Made by a program: the position numbers and the translations under genes. A stretch of DNA of 64,000 nucleotides from Sclerotiophoma versabilis (taxonomy: Eukaryota; Ascomycota; Dothideomycetes; Pleosporales; Didymellaceae): contig JAAROD010000058.1 in NCBI GenBank assembly GCA_012274445.1, forward strand, positions 992,001 through 1,056,000, written 5' to 3'. The notes under the pieces are model-generated. The model was not told where the DNA came from and did no database searches. It saw nothing but the letters and a program-made list of their open reading frames with translations. This document shows, piece by piece, positions 1 through 10,956 of this stretch; within the stretch, counting starts at the first letter, position 1; every line of letters starts with the position of its first letter.

Positions 1-1937
1 TGCCTTTCCTTTCTTTAGGTACTTCCAATAAGGTACGGGCGATTGAGCGAATTTTTTGGATCTGTGTCGGGACAAATCGTAAGCTGGCGATCGGGCTGAA
101 GTTTTGTGCGTGCAAGATGAAGTGAGTCGGACAAGACAAGTTCAAGTCATCGACTTGGTAAAAGAAATCAGAGTCTCGCAAATGAAGCAGGATACTTACG
201 AAAGAATCACCATTCGGTTCCATGTTGACCATATCGATGCTGCCGAGCACCACTAGCAGGTCCTTGAAGACAAGTTCACGCTCCTCGGACATGGTCTTCT
301 CGAGGGCTTCAGTATCTGGCGTAGAGCTGGATACGAATCTGTCCAATCCGGTCGACAGAACGCTTGGGGAGCTCTGGGCCTTGCTTTGTGCCTTGGCGTT
401 GGCCTTTTCCTGGAGCATGAAGTATTTCTCCACAAGGTAGGAGCGCGTAGCTAGGTGGCTAGCATACACGTTGGCCTTCTGGATCTCATAACGGCGCACA
501 TCCGGGGCGCCAGCAGAGACAAAGTTGCTCAGGGCAGAGTCACGCATGCCGTTGAAGTCAGGCAAAGGCGGGAGGTACGGCTGCTTCGGCTGTGCAAGGT
601 TCTCACATGCGGCTTTAGACTGTACCTTGAGGACATCCGGGAGACTATCGAGGATCTGCCTACAGCGCTGCAAGCTCTGCTCGAAGATGCGCTGCTGTCG
701 ATCCCAGTCAAAGACCTCATCCATGCCGAACGCCATCTCAGCTGTGGACAGCGAAGAGTACGACAAAAAGATGCGTACATTGATGTTGAAGCCTGTAATA
801 AGGGAGATGACACCAGGCTGCTGGGGGTGTATTTCGTCTGGGAAGATGTGGACATCATCCACTTCAACTGGTAGTGGCGGTAGAGGCTCGGTGGGTGTCG
901 CAGGCGCAATTGTTAGCTCGCCGAACGACGCACCAAGTTGCTGTATCGTCCTGCTCTATGGTTAGGATACACAAACTTCTTCTTCAGCGCGCAAAACCTA
1001 CCGTACACCAACGAACACAGTCCAGAACACTCTGCGCCCAATCTGCTCAGTGATATGGTCCAGCTTGAAGTCGCGTGTGCCATCAAAATCTGGCCCATTC
1101 GAGCCCCACACGTTCGGCACCGCTCCCAGGTGGGTGTATCCTTGCTCATGTGCCTTGTGCAAGCCTAGCGAACGAATGATAGTGAGGCATTCGGCGAAGT
1201 ACAGTCGCAATTGACGCCACTGGAACACATACGCGCCGGTCAAGCCCAGAAAGTAGCTCGTACAGGCATCGTACACGTTCAAGCCGGGTCGGTCGAGGTA
1301 GCCGGGCCCTCGCGCCTGAGCGCAAACTTCACGGCACTTGTCCACCAGCGACAGATGAGAAGGGTATTCGTGTCGAGTCTGCGTCTTCAGATGGAGACGT
1401 GGCTTTCGTGGGAACGAAGAGACAAGAGAGGCAATCATAGAGGCCAGCAGAGCGAGGAAGGACGGATTCGTGTAGTCTTCGCGGCGAGCCCACGCTTCTC
1501 GAAACGACGGTTCGTGTGGGAAGGGACACAGCGGGTGGATGTATGTGAAGAAATCGTCGATCAAGGCGTTCATGGTGTTGAGAGGACATATGGTCTCGGC
1601 GGAGAGCTGCGTGGAGCTCGACGACTGCAGCTGGGCCAGCGCGTGGGCGGCATTCGTGGGTGACTGCGGCGATGCATGGCCTGAAGCAGGGTCTGTGTCC
1701 CCCATACGGCGCTTCTTGATGGCTTCAGCATGGCGGTTGGGAGGCCCTCGTCTCCGGCTGGGGCGGTCGAAGGTGCACGGGATCTCCAGCGCCGCGCAGG
1801 CTCGACACGGCGGCCCAGATTCGTCGCACTTGACCTTGCGAATGCTGCACGAGTCGCAGGCCTTGCGCAGACGGTTGGGCCTGTTGTTCTGCTGTTGCGG
1901 TTGTTGATGTGGTTGGTGTGGTTGTGGTTGTTGTTGT

Positions 1938-1994
<57 letters not shown>

Positions 1995-2251
1995 ACCGCG
2001 GGTATCTGCACCTGCCCTGGCGGCGGCGGACGCTGGTCGGTCAAGGCATGGTTGGCGTGGAGGGCCTGCGCCTGCAGCACCTCGTTGATATTCTCGAGCT
2101 TGGGGTAGCCCGACTCTGGTGGTGGTGGATACGGCACTCCCCGCTGCTGCTGGCCGTCGAGCAGCTGCACATTGGGGTGCTGCGGGTAGAGCGGCGTGTA
2201 GGGATGCGGCGCGTCCTGATCAGGCGGTGCTGGGTACGAGCTCTGCGACAT
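1..2251 (-). CDS. Zn2Cys6 transcription factor with fungal_trans domain (3' end beyond window)
   Basis: Partial gene; exons complement(<1..61, 200..950, 1002..2251), introns with GTAGGT/GTAAGT donors. The N-terminal third is rich in Pro and Gln with a polyglutamine run, followed at about residues 130-160 by a binuclear zinc cluster (CDSCSIRKVKC...CRACAALEIPC; spacing 2-6-6-2-6) and a basic linker ending RRGPPNRHAEAIKKRR. After about residue 220 comes the fungal_trans (middle homology) region: a DDFFTYIHPLCPFPHEPSF start, then RQLRLYFAECLTIIRSLGLH and RRVFWTVFVGVR, which continues smoothly across intron 1. The last visible exon reads IQKIRSIARTLLEVPKERKG, typical of the end of this family, so little is probably missing. 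It is expected to be a nuclear DNA-binding regulator binding CGG-type half sites. Target pathway unknown; the overall look recalls carbon-source regulators, but I do not assign a name. Confidence 0.88.
1928..1993. repeat. CAG/CAA triplet repeat encoding polyglutamine
   Basis: On the minus strand this is a mixed CAG/CAA tract inside the Zn2Cys6 factor, giving about 22 consecutive Gln followed by a Q/P/H-rich stretch. The plus strand shows ttg blocks turning into ctg blocks. The mix of codons limits slippage but length polymorphism is likely. Polyglutamine next to a zinc cluster usually belongs to the unstructured activation part of a transcription factor. Confidence 0.9.
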
Positions 2252-2705
2252 GACGATGGATGCTCGCGCTCGCGAACTGAGATCCGATGTTTAGCCTCAC
2301 CCGCGTCAGGCGAGAGGCATTAGCTCCAGAGGCTCGGACGGATTGGACGGATTGGACGGCAAGGACAGGCAAGGACAGGCAAGAGCGGGAAGAAGCGTCT
2401 CTAGTCGATTGCTTGGCCTGCTCATACTTTCACCCGTCGAGAGGAAGGTTTGAACATCACAGGACGCGCAGTTGGATGCGTTCGGCAAGCCCCGGCTGAG
2501 GGGAACGCTGCGATTGATTGATGTAGATCCGTCATAAATCCCCGACACCATGTACGCTAATTTCAAGACACCTTACTTGATGCATCGTTCCAGAAAATAG
2601 CATTGCTTTTCGCAAACTCTTCCCCCTTCTCTAAGAACGGAGTGCAGCGCTAGAAATTTCAAGGTCTCAAATGAGATCAATTGTTACAACGTATCCGTGT
2701 GCCCA
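2252..2705. other. Intergenic: 5' region of the Zn2Cys6 factor, 3' side of the MFS gene
   Basis: No gene seen. At about 2335-2382 there are short tandem repeats, two copies of a ggattggac unit followed by two copies of a ggcaaggaca unit, within the likely leader or promoter of the transcription factor. Nothing else is recognisable. Confidence 0.6.
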
Positions 2706-4779
2706 TCAAGCCTGCTCTTTCTTTTTGCTCTTCTCAGCATCCCACCGCCTTCCTTCCTCCTTCAACTTCGCGTCATCAGCCCTCGCCAGCTCAACTTGCG
2801 GCATCAGGAACCAAGCAGCAACAAATGCAAGCGCGTTAAGTGCCGCACCCACGATAAAAACGATCCTGAAGCCCTTCTTGTACGCCACTGAAAGTGCCAG
2901 TCGGAGCATTTCGGTGCGCTGGCCGCCATTCACATCTCTGAACCTCTCAGGAGAGTCAAGCAGCAACTGGATTTCCTGCCTCGACAGTCCATATGGCATG
3001 AGTGTGGTACGGACCGCGTTGTTGATGACTGTCCCAGATATTGCCAACCCAAGTGTGCCTCCAAGGTTACGTATGAAGTTCCGGAATGAAGTGACAACAG
3101 CCATGTGTTTACGTTCAACACCTGCTTGTACTGCAATAAGCGATGGTTGCAGGGTGTTGCCTAGTCCAAACCCCGCGAGAAGGCCGTACCCAATCTGCTT
3201 CCCCAGCGACGGACTGTCCAGTGTAGAGATCAGACCCAACCCAACGGCCCAAATGGCCCAGCCAACAAGCAGGCACTCTCTGTAGCGTCCAGTTTTGTGT
3301 ACAACGAAGCCAGACAATGTGCTGAACAAGGCTGCCAAGCAATTAGTGTGTGGAGGACAGGTTGCAATGATACACTGACTTTGCGTGAGCGTTATGGGCA
3401 ACAGCAAAGCGCCTGACTTGACAGCTGAGTACCCATACACGAGCTGATAGAATGATGGAATGTAATAGACCTGGAGCAGGAAGTTCCAGCCGTTGATGAA
3501 CATCGTCAACAAAGCCCCGTTGACAACCTTACTAGTGAATATATCCACTTCAGCCATCAGCTACCATCCGCAGCAGATATTGTTGGATACTTACTTGTGA
3601 CAAGGGGTACTTTTGTACCTTTCCATTCCCACAGCAAGAAGCAGCACATGGTGACGATACCCACTACCAAGGTTGCAATAACATGGGCAGATTTCCATGC
3701 ATATTCGCCGCCAGCCCAAGTCAAAGCGAGCTATGACAGTCAGCATAGAGGACTAGACAGAAAGGAGCGATCGTACCACAAGGAGTGCAGATCCGGACAA
3801 AGCTAAGAGGACTCCAAAGAAGTCGACTGCTGCTAATTTTCTGGCGATGTTAGTCGGTTACTTCTCAAGATAGGATATACTGACTGTCTCCAGTCACCAT
3901 ACACCTTCTTCAACGGCATGAAGAAGTACACGCAGGCAGTAGTCAAAACGCAGAGAAAGAGGTTCATGCGAAAGATCCATCTCCTATATGAACTGTCAGT
4001 AAAGACTTAGTCAGGTTGACCTGAGAACACCTACCAGGAGCCATGACCTTGGGATGCAAGCGCACCACCAATAACAGGTCCGATGCCGTTCGCTAGAGCA
4101 ACCACAGATCCCTTTATGGTAAGAACAAATTTCGAAGGGAAAGTCATCACGGTATCTTACAAGTATGCCCTGATATTTCCCTCGTTCACGGAGAGGTACT
4201 ATATCACTGACAATGAGCTGAGCTACTGTCATCAAGCCACTAATGGTGGTCAGAATATGATTGCCGTTGGTTGATTTTCATGGCTTACCCGCCGCCTACT
4301 CCAGTGAATGCACGGAACACAATTAGCTGGAGCGATGATTTCGCCAAAGAAGCAGCCAGTGATCCAAGAAAGAAAACACAGATGCCGGCAACCAGCAACA
4401 CTTTGCGAGACCAGATATCGGAAAGTCGCCCGTAGAGTAGCTGAAACGACGTCGAAGTCAAAAAGTACGCGCCGGCTATCCACGCACTCTCCGAACTTGC
4501 ACCAAGTTCCTTGCTAACGATTGTCAAACTGGCAGCAAGTGTGGTTTGGTCCATAAGTGCCAGCAAATCAACGCTCGCGCAGGCCAAGAATATCTACAGC
4601 CACTGTCAGTGGCCTGTTGTAGGTATACCTGGGTTCCTGCCTACCGTGATAATAGTCTTGACTGGTACGTAGTGAGTCTGCTCATTCAATGCTTGAGGTG
4701 CATCTTGCGGCTCGCTATTGACTGTTGCTGAAGGCTCGATACTAGAATCATCAGCCGCGGTTGGAGGATCAACGTGCAT
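2706..4779 (-). CDS. MFS drug:H+ antiporter, DHA2-type (14-TM)
   Basis: Nine exons reconstruct to 556 residues: complement(2706..3331, 3380..3547, 3595..3730, 3777..3840, 3903..3983, 4035..4111, 4161..4239, 4289..4593, 4645..4779). All junctions are GT..AG and phases agree. A hydrophilic N-terminus of about 45 residues precedes the first helix (FLACASVDLLALMDQTTLAA). Motif A-like GRLSDIWSRK lies between helices 2 and 3, and antiporter motif C is LANGIGPVIGG in helix 5. The later half has further hydrophobic helices (e.g. GALLTMFINGWNFLLQVYY, LVGWAIWAVGLGLISTL) and a charged C-terminal tail. The architecture matches fungal DHA2 toxin/drug exporters at the plasma membrane. Substrate unknown; no biosynthetic cluster lies beside it. 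An in-frame Met at 4809 would add ten residues; 4779 is chosen because the intervening residues are hydrophobic and unlike the family N-terminus. Confidence 0.87.
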
Positions 4780-6406
4780 CGTGACAACCACTATTAGGCC
4801 AGTAAGCACCTAGAAGTAGAAAAATTCGGAGCAATGAAACCGATAAAGACAGGAGGGAAAGTTCAAGGTGTATAAGGGACGTAGCAAGCTGGAGTGAAAA
4901 CAGCTCATTCACATTAGCGGCAGTAGAAGCCATTTAGGAACACGTAAAGCGGTGCGACAAAACTACACTTTCAGCCTAAAGCTAAACTCATCGTATGCTG
5001 ACCTCTCAACCTTCAAGGGGTACATGCTCTAAATGTACAAGCCTTGTCTCACGCTGCAGCTCGGACGTGGGATGCAAGTTACCGATCAACTAGCAGGGCC
5101 GAAAGCGGACATTCGGCTTACGCATGAAATAGTCCTATACGACATGTACTAACTCTATGGACGGTCCGAAGATCAAGAACTGCCTGTCACGAACTCTCAT
5201 CCCGTCATTGTGGCCAGCTGTTGAGCGGTTTTTCCCACGTTTTGGACAACATGGTGTCTTGGTATAAATCGTTGTTACACCTTATAGCAGCTGTAGTCTT
5301 GAGACAAGCTTAACGCCAAGAAAACGACCAGTCTCTGGTCCAGTCTTGGATTATGTCGTGATGAAATCGTACCCCGATGTCCTTGAGCACCTTCTTACGC
5401 GGCACGGCAGGCACATCGGTTATGGATATTGTTCCGAGCGAGCTCTAGTGACGCTACGGTACAATTGAGCCCATGATTGCATACCAGCAACGCAAAAGGT
5501 GAGGTTGAATATCCCAGGAAGTCGTGAGCTTGTTTCGCAGGGATTCACGGACACTAACAAGGCTTAGGCTAACCCAAAAGACCCTAATGATCTTGCCATG
5601 CCTTAGAGATCAATGTGCTCAATCTTTCGCAACTACTGCGCACAATATCTTTCCCTCCAATAACTTTACCGCGGAGGTAACTATGGTACCCTGCATAGGT
5701 TTTATAGGTGGAGCTTCGGAGTAGGGATACTTTGCAAAGTCACCCTACTAAATACATAACAGTAAATTCTACCTATTTCTGCACTTAATATAATACTACC
5801 ATTTCTCTAGCAAGATTTATTGGTCTACAGATCTGCTTTCGTATGTAAAGCATGAAAAGGCTAAGCTTTTTACAACAGAAAATACGGCCGAATATCCCTG
5901 CTCCAAAGCTCCACCTACAAAGCTTGTGGCGGGTACTGTAGTATCCTACAAAAATTGCGTACAGCGACGATCTCTATGTCAAACATAACCTTCTCGAACG
6001 GGCAATCGGCTTCCGAGAGCTGTAATTCACATACCAAGACGCCCAGGATGTGAGACATGGTGAGCACCTTCATGCGCCGCCAGCAACTCAGCGTCCAAAC
6101 AATCCGGGCCTTTGGTGCAGATCATCGGTGTCGGTTTTGTGTGCGACGCGAAGTCGTCGCAGGTCACCATGGGCATTACATACAGGAAACTGTCAAGTCG
6201 TATCCAATCAGACATCCTGCTTCCCATGGTCTCTAGAGACCTTGTCACGTCTTGACCATACAGATCCAGCCAATGTGACAGTTGGAATGGAACAAGGGTT
6301 ATTTCCATAGAGCTAACGAATCACTGATAAAGTGCGAGCATGCCTCCATCACTCAGGCCTCAACGAATAACCACTACGCCTACTCTCAGTAGTTCATTGA
6401 GACATC
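4780..6406. other. Intergenic with AT-rich centre, holds the MITE-like element
   Basis: A 1.6 kb divergent spacer between the MFS exporter and the PLP-rhodanese gene. No open frame in it looks like a gene. The stretch of about 5640-5960 is AT-rich and holds the inverted-repeat element annotated separately. The rest presumably carries both promoters; no specific site can be named. Confidence 0.6.
5673..5949. mobile_element. MITE-like non-autonomous element, 277 bp with 57-bp terminal inverted repeats
   Basis: The left arm 5673-5729 and the reverse complement of 5893-5949 match at 44 of 57 positions by hand alignment, including identical blocks ggtggagctt and agggata. Of 13 differences, 8 are transitions. 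The 163-bp interior is AT-rich and has no coding potential. This is the structure of a miniature inverted-repeat transposable element derived from a DNA transposon. I cannot see a convincing target-site duplication (flanks actttaccgc and aaaaattgcg), so the exact ends may be off or the copy is old. Transition bias would fit repeat-induced point mutation but the sample is small. Confidence 0.6.
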
Positions 6407-8299
6407 ATGGCTGAACGCAACCATTTGAATGCCTACTCAGGCCCAAACGCTCTCCGAGACTACTTCGATCCGGATTGCCAACCTATGCTTCCGCTTGTTG
6501 AGATTCCGCGATCGCTGAACCCATTCTACGATGACGGTGTGAGAATACATGCCAAAATGATGTCTATGCATCCTGCCAACAACGTCAAAATTATGCCAGG
6601 TATGTAGATTCACTTCGAAGAAATCACAAAGCAAGGTGATCAAATGTTGACAAATAGGTCAGCAATAAACATGTTAGCACAGGAGGTCGACCCAACAAAG
6701 TCAAAGACTGTCATAGAGTACAGTTCCGGTTCCACTGTCATCTCGTTGGCGCTAGCCTCGCGTATCAACCATGGCATCCAAGATGTTCGCGCTTTCCTGA
6801 GCAACAAGACGTCGCCTACAAAGCTCAAGTTAATGCAATTCTTTGGTCTTGACGTGTACGAGTCCACGTTCCTGCTCTCAAAGTGCAAGTCAGACTGATG
6901 CTCGAAATAGGACACTGTTCGGCGGACCTTCCCAGCCCGAGCCACTTGATGAACGTGGAGGCATTCATCGAGCTAGGACATTAGCTGAGCAAGATTCATC
7001 AATCCTGAATGCAAACCAATACGAGAATGACGCGGTAAGTCACGACTTCGGAAGCGATCTTAATACGCATCATCTGACTGAGTGACATGCAGAACTGGCA
7101 GTCCCATGTGAAATGGACCGGTCCACAGATCCACGAACAACTCCCCCACATCAACCTCATTTGTGCAGGTATGGGTACATCAGGCACTAGCACTGGCCTT
7201 GGACAGTATTTCAAACACGCCAAGCCGTCGGTTACCAGACTAGGGTATGTATCTACTCACTTTTCTTAGATCTTACACTGACGGTTGCTCATAGCGTTTG
7301 CACTGCTGCTGGTGATCGAGTGCCTGGCCCTAGATCTTATGCCCTTCTCAGCCCTGTGGAATTTCCCTGGCGCGACTCAATTGATGCTATGGAAGAGGTT
7401 GGGTCCAAGGATGCATTTAGCATGTCGTTGAAATTGTGTCGAGAGGGCTTGATCTGCGGGCCATCATCAGGCTTCAATTTGCAAGGTACTTCTGACGACT
7501 TTGCCGTAGGAACATGATTGACATTTCCAGGTTTACTCAACTACCTTGGCAAGCGAAAAACTGCAGGTACTCTGAAGGAGATCGCCGGCCCGTACGGGTT
7601 CATCAACTGCGCATTCATCTGTTGCGACTTGCCATATCAGTATGTCGACGAGTATTTCGATAAAGTCGGCGACACATCGTTCCATCCGATACGCAATGAA
7701 GTAAGTCGTTCGATCACAAGCTTGAAGCATCTCTAATGCATCAGCAGAATCTGGCTGCTGTCGACTTATACCGCTACGACGAAGCATGGGAGCTAGAACC
7801 TACGCGCGCACTCTCCCAATTTGTCGATAGTATGGGCGAAGCTGGAGCGGCATTACTAGACCTGCGAAAGCCTGACGATTTTGCCGCCAGCCACGTCCCT
7901 GGCGCGTACAACCTACCACTGCGCAGCTCAAGTGCTTCCAGTCCAAGCCCGTTCTCCGACGCTTCTGTCCTTGAAAGCCAATGGAAGGAGCTTGAAGCTA
8001 CTTTCACCACCGATCGTATCAATGCACACGATCTTGTCGGCAAAGATGTTTATATCATGTGTTACAATGGCGATACCGCAAGAGTAGCAACAAGTGTGCT
8101 GCGCGCTCGGGGAATCGCTGCAGGCAGTGTGAAGGGAGGGTATTCCGCATTGCGGAGAGAGATCCCACACTTGCAGATGAGCGAGCAAGGGAGAGGTCTA
8201 TTAAAACAGGACTGGCAGAATGCTTCTGTTGTCCCGTCTCAAGAAGTAAAGACAGGCCCACTTCACGGGTACAGTGAGGTGGTTGTCGGCCCACCCTAA
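6407..8299 (+). CDS. Cysteine synthase/CBS-like PLP enzyme fused to a C-terminal rhodanese domain
   Basis: Seven exons: 6407..6599, 6663..6855, 6911..7034, 7093..7244, 7295..7485, 7531..7700, 7748..8299 (524 residues, phases consistent). Residues from about 20 to 350 follow the PALP fold: the presumed Schiff-base Lys61 in NNVKIMPAINML, the substrate loop EYSSGSTVISLAL, the FGGPSQPEPLD stretch, the phosphate-binding GMGTSGTSTGLGQYF, and CGPSSGF near the end. Residues from about 370 onward are a rhodanese domain: ALLDLRKPDDFAASHVPGAYNLP, then the active-site loop with Cys in YIMCYNGDTARVA. The first domain should act on O-acetylserine, serine or cysteine with PLP; the second could carry a persulfide sulfur. 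One polypeptide would thus link cysteine chemistry to sulfur transfer, but substrate and direction are inference. No targeting peptide is evident. Confidence 0.85.
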
Positions 8300-8884
8300 A
8301 GAGTGAGTCGATCCAGGCGAGCGGCATCACCACCAAACACATTTCTTTTGGATCAGGTATACCGGCACGAACAGGAAGCAGCTTTCGTGTTCGAACCAAG
8401 CATCGGCTGGAAGGATGCCATTTATTTTGTAACACCCAGCATCCTCGATGCTTGCGGGCATTAAAGCGTGGATCAGGTTTCATAAGGGAGAAATTCTCAG
8501 GGCGTATAGATCGCTGTAGCATGCAAAGCAGCATGGCTTCCTTCAAACCACCAGTGCTACATTCCTCATCAGTGCCATTACTTCTATCCCCCACGCGCAT
8601 CGTAATCTCTGTATGACTCTAAGATCTAATCTAGCCGTGTACTGTAAACGTCATGCTTCGCTAAACCAACGAATTATCCTATCCTGAATCGAAAGCTACA
8701 AGAATTTCAGGATAACGGCGTGACGAAAGACGCTGAATGTGACAGCAGGAAGCCTACGTATCATGCTCTCCTACATCCTATCGCGCTTGTAGAAAACGGT
8801 GCTGATGACCTATGACTTTGTGCTCGAATTGTATGAGCAAAAGGTTGATGATAGTTCTCAGTCGATTGAGATTTTTCCTCTCTT
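8300..8884. other. Intergenic, no gene seen
   Basis: 585 bp downstream of the PLP-rhodanese gene. Open frames here run antisense into that gene and lack any family resemblance. It presumably holds its 3' UTR; nothing else is recognised. Confidence 0.55.
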
Positions 8885-9376
8885 GTGAGACAAAGTCTCG
8901 CCTCCCTAAGACACAGGGTCCCTACACATGCTAACTGGCTCAGTTCCTCACATTGTGACAATAACAATGGGCAGCTATTTCATTACCTCTTCAGAAGCTC
9001 ATGGCACGCACAACACAAACAATCTCACCATCGTCCAGTGAACTCTAACAACATTTCCCAATACCACAAAAAAGAAGAATTTACTCAGAATACGCTACCC
9101 TCATGGTACAGCACTTACGAAGCATGGCACAAAGACTCTTCATCCAGCAACGCAACGCTCTTCTACGGCCCAGATGATCCTCAACGCTCCAAACCTCACC
9201 GTAGTACCCTCTACGGCACGGGCCCTTGGTTCGCAAACAGCCTCTTCTCTCCAGACATAGACTTCAGCTATCCGCCTTTAGAAGGCAAATCCCAGTCGGC
9301 GATTGCCCCTCCTGCTCTCCAGGCCCGCCAGCTCGTCTGTACAGATCGTGATCTAGCGGCCGCAACGCGCTGCTAG
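8885..9376 (+). CDS. Hypothetical protein, 163 residues (doubtful)
   Basis: Single open frame rich in Ser, His, Asn and Pro. The C-terminal half (from LPSWYSTYEAWHK onward, with YGTGPWFANSLFSPDIDFSYPP) has a more protein-like composition than the first 60 residues, so the true start may be later or an intron may be missed. I recognise no domain, signal peptide or membrane segment. Its end overlaps the end of an antisense open frame (9353-9943), and at most one of the two may be real. Confidence 0.25.
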   Translation: MRQSLASLRHRVPTHANWLSSSHCDNNNGQLFHYLFRSSWHAQHKQSHHRPVNSNNISQYHKKEEFTQNTLPSWYSTYEAWHKDSSSSNATLFYGPDDPQRSKPHRSTLYGTGPWFANSLFSPDIDFSYPPLEGKSQSAIAPPALQARQLVCTDRDLAAATRC

Positions 9377-9943
9377 ATTATTGCTAACGTCACGGAAAGT
9401 ACGGATGCTGCTGGATAGCTGTGAAATGCATCTAGCTGAGGAACATGCAGGTGTTTGGGAGTGGGTGGCCGAGTGTGTATGTTTGCGTAGCGATGTGTTG
9501 GGGCTTAGTGAGGGCGGGAAGTAGAGTGCAGTATGACGTTGAGGGACAGGCTGGATCAACTTGCAAGCCAAGCCTCGGTCTATCAGATTGCGGTCGCAGC
9601 TAACATAGCAGGGCGGCGTTTGAGCGCTTGCGATCAACTGAAAATTGTGGCTGTAGAAGCTGCGGTCGAAGGTATCGTGCAGACCAGAACCATCATCTTT
9701 TGAGGCGTCTATATAGGATGTGAAACATATAGTTGCGTTTGGGTCGAATGTTGCGAGTACAGTTCTGAGTCCTGGTCCGTAGTGTTGGATGTTCCCCGAC
9801 GAAAATGAACAGCAAGCAATGTAGAGCACGGTCAAGGTAAAAGATTGGAAGTCAACGAATCGAGGTATTAACATAGTTGCGTGAGGTAGTCTGCAACCCA
9901 TCCATGAACTCCAAGCCGCATCCAGGTATTCCGGGCTTGCCAA
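9353..9943 (-). CDS. Hypothetical protein, up to 196 residues (doubtful)
   Basis: Intronless open frame. From the internal Met in MLIPRFVDFQSF a hydrophobic stretch (FTLTVLYIACCSFSSG) could act as a signal peptide, followed by a region with several Cys (TPPCYVSCDRNLIDRG, LACKL) and a Ser/Thr/His-rich tail. This would suit a small secreted protein, but no family is recognised and codon use is not clearly gene-like. It overlaps the end of the plus-strand open frame at 8885-9376. Confidence 0.25.
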   Translation of the reverse strand: MASPEYLDAAWSSWMGCRLPHATMLIPRFVDFQSFTLTVLYIACCSFSSGNIQHYGPGLRTVLATFDPNATICFTSYIDASKDDGSGLHDTFDRSFYSHNFQLIASAQTPPCYVSCDRNLIDRGLACKLIQPVPQRHTALYFPPSLSPNTSLRKHTHSATHSQTPACSSARCISQLSSSIRTFRDVSNNLAARCGR

Positions 9944-10020
9944 AAGTCATGCATAAACTGTCCCCGAAATGATCGTCATGTATCGTCTCTTTTCACAACC
10001 TTGGTCTCCACGTCCACCGT

Positions 10021-10956
10021 CTAGTACCCAGTGGCACCAGGCGCCTTTTCGTCCTTCTTCAGGCTGAGCAACAGTTCCCTGAAACGTGCCTTCTCGCTGC
10101 CCGATGCTCCACCCTTTGTGCCCTTACCGCTCAGATCGACCAACTTAGCAATGCGCTCCCAGCTAGTTCCACCAGCAGTTGTGTCATCTCGGTTGGCAAG
10201 GAATTCCTCAGCCTCTTTCCGTGTCTTGGCAATCTCCTTCTCCTTCTTGTTGTTGTAGTTTTCGTAGAAGTCGTCAATGTTCTGCTGCGCCTCTTGAATG
10301 GTCTTGGCCTTGCGCTCAGCGGATACCTCGTCGCGGTGCTGAATCTGAAGGTCGCGACGCTCGCGCCATTCGCGGATGACATCGGGCTCTGGCGAGTCTG
10401 ACCGCTGGGGTGTGAACGAGGGTGCGGGCTGGCCAGGGAGGAAGGGGAGTGTGGACCCTGTGATTGTGCCACCGGGGGCCATGTGCTGGTATCGTCAGTA
10501 CTGTCCAAGCTAGAAGATGTGTTGCCGCTCAAAGCGCCGCTCAATGCTGCCAACTGTCTTCACAAGCCAGGCGCATCGGGCCTGAGACGGGTAGCGCGTA
10601 CTTACGTCGTTGGTTGTGTCGATCGCAGGGAAGGAGCTCTCAAAGCCGCTCATCTCTTGTGAGCCAACATTGGCCTGGTCACCGAAGTCTCCGCCAAGCA
10701 GGTCGTCATCACCGTCCTCGACTGTTGCCAGCTTGTCGTTTTCTGAAGCAAACTGATCCGCATCGTCGCCGAGGATTGCGCGCTCACGTGAGAGGAAATC
10801 GTCGCCGGCATCTTCGAGGGCATCGAAGTTGGTAGCATCGCCGCGGACTTCGCTCTGACCTGGGGTAGTTCAGCATCCAGTTGGAGCTCATCTGGGGGTT
10901 CAATAGTGGAGCCTACCAGCATCGAACTCATCTAACGAGGGAAACCGGTCCGCCAT
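10021..10956 (-). CDS. clc1: Clathrin light chain
   Basis: Three exons, complement(10021..10485, 10606..10859, 10917..10956), give 252 residues. The N-terminus MADRFPSLDEFDAGQ is the family signature (FPSLDEFD), followed by an acidic region (AILGDDADQF, VEDGDDDLLGGDFG). The central heavy-chain-binding helix is the charged segment starting VIREWRERRDLQIQHRDEVS and running through QQNIDDFYENYNNKKEKEI. The C-terminus has TSWERIAKLVDLSGKG...FRELLLSLKKDE, also typical. The protein coats vesicles at the plasma membrane, trans-Golgi network and endosomes together with the heavy chain. It is transcribed divergently from the Rtt103 gene over a 395-bp shared promoter. Confidence 0.95.

Noticed and set aside
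1730..2323. Plus-strand frame with a long Leu run
   Set aside because: The poly-Leu is the reverse reading of the polyglutamine tract in the Zn2Cys6 factor.
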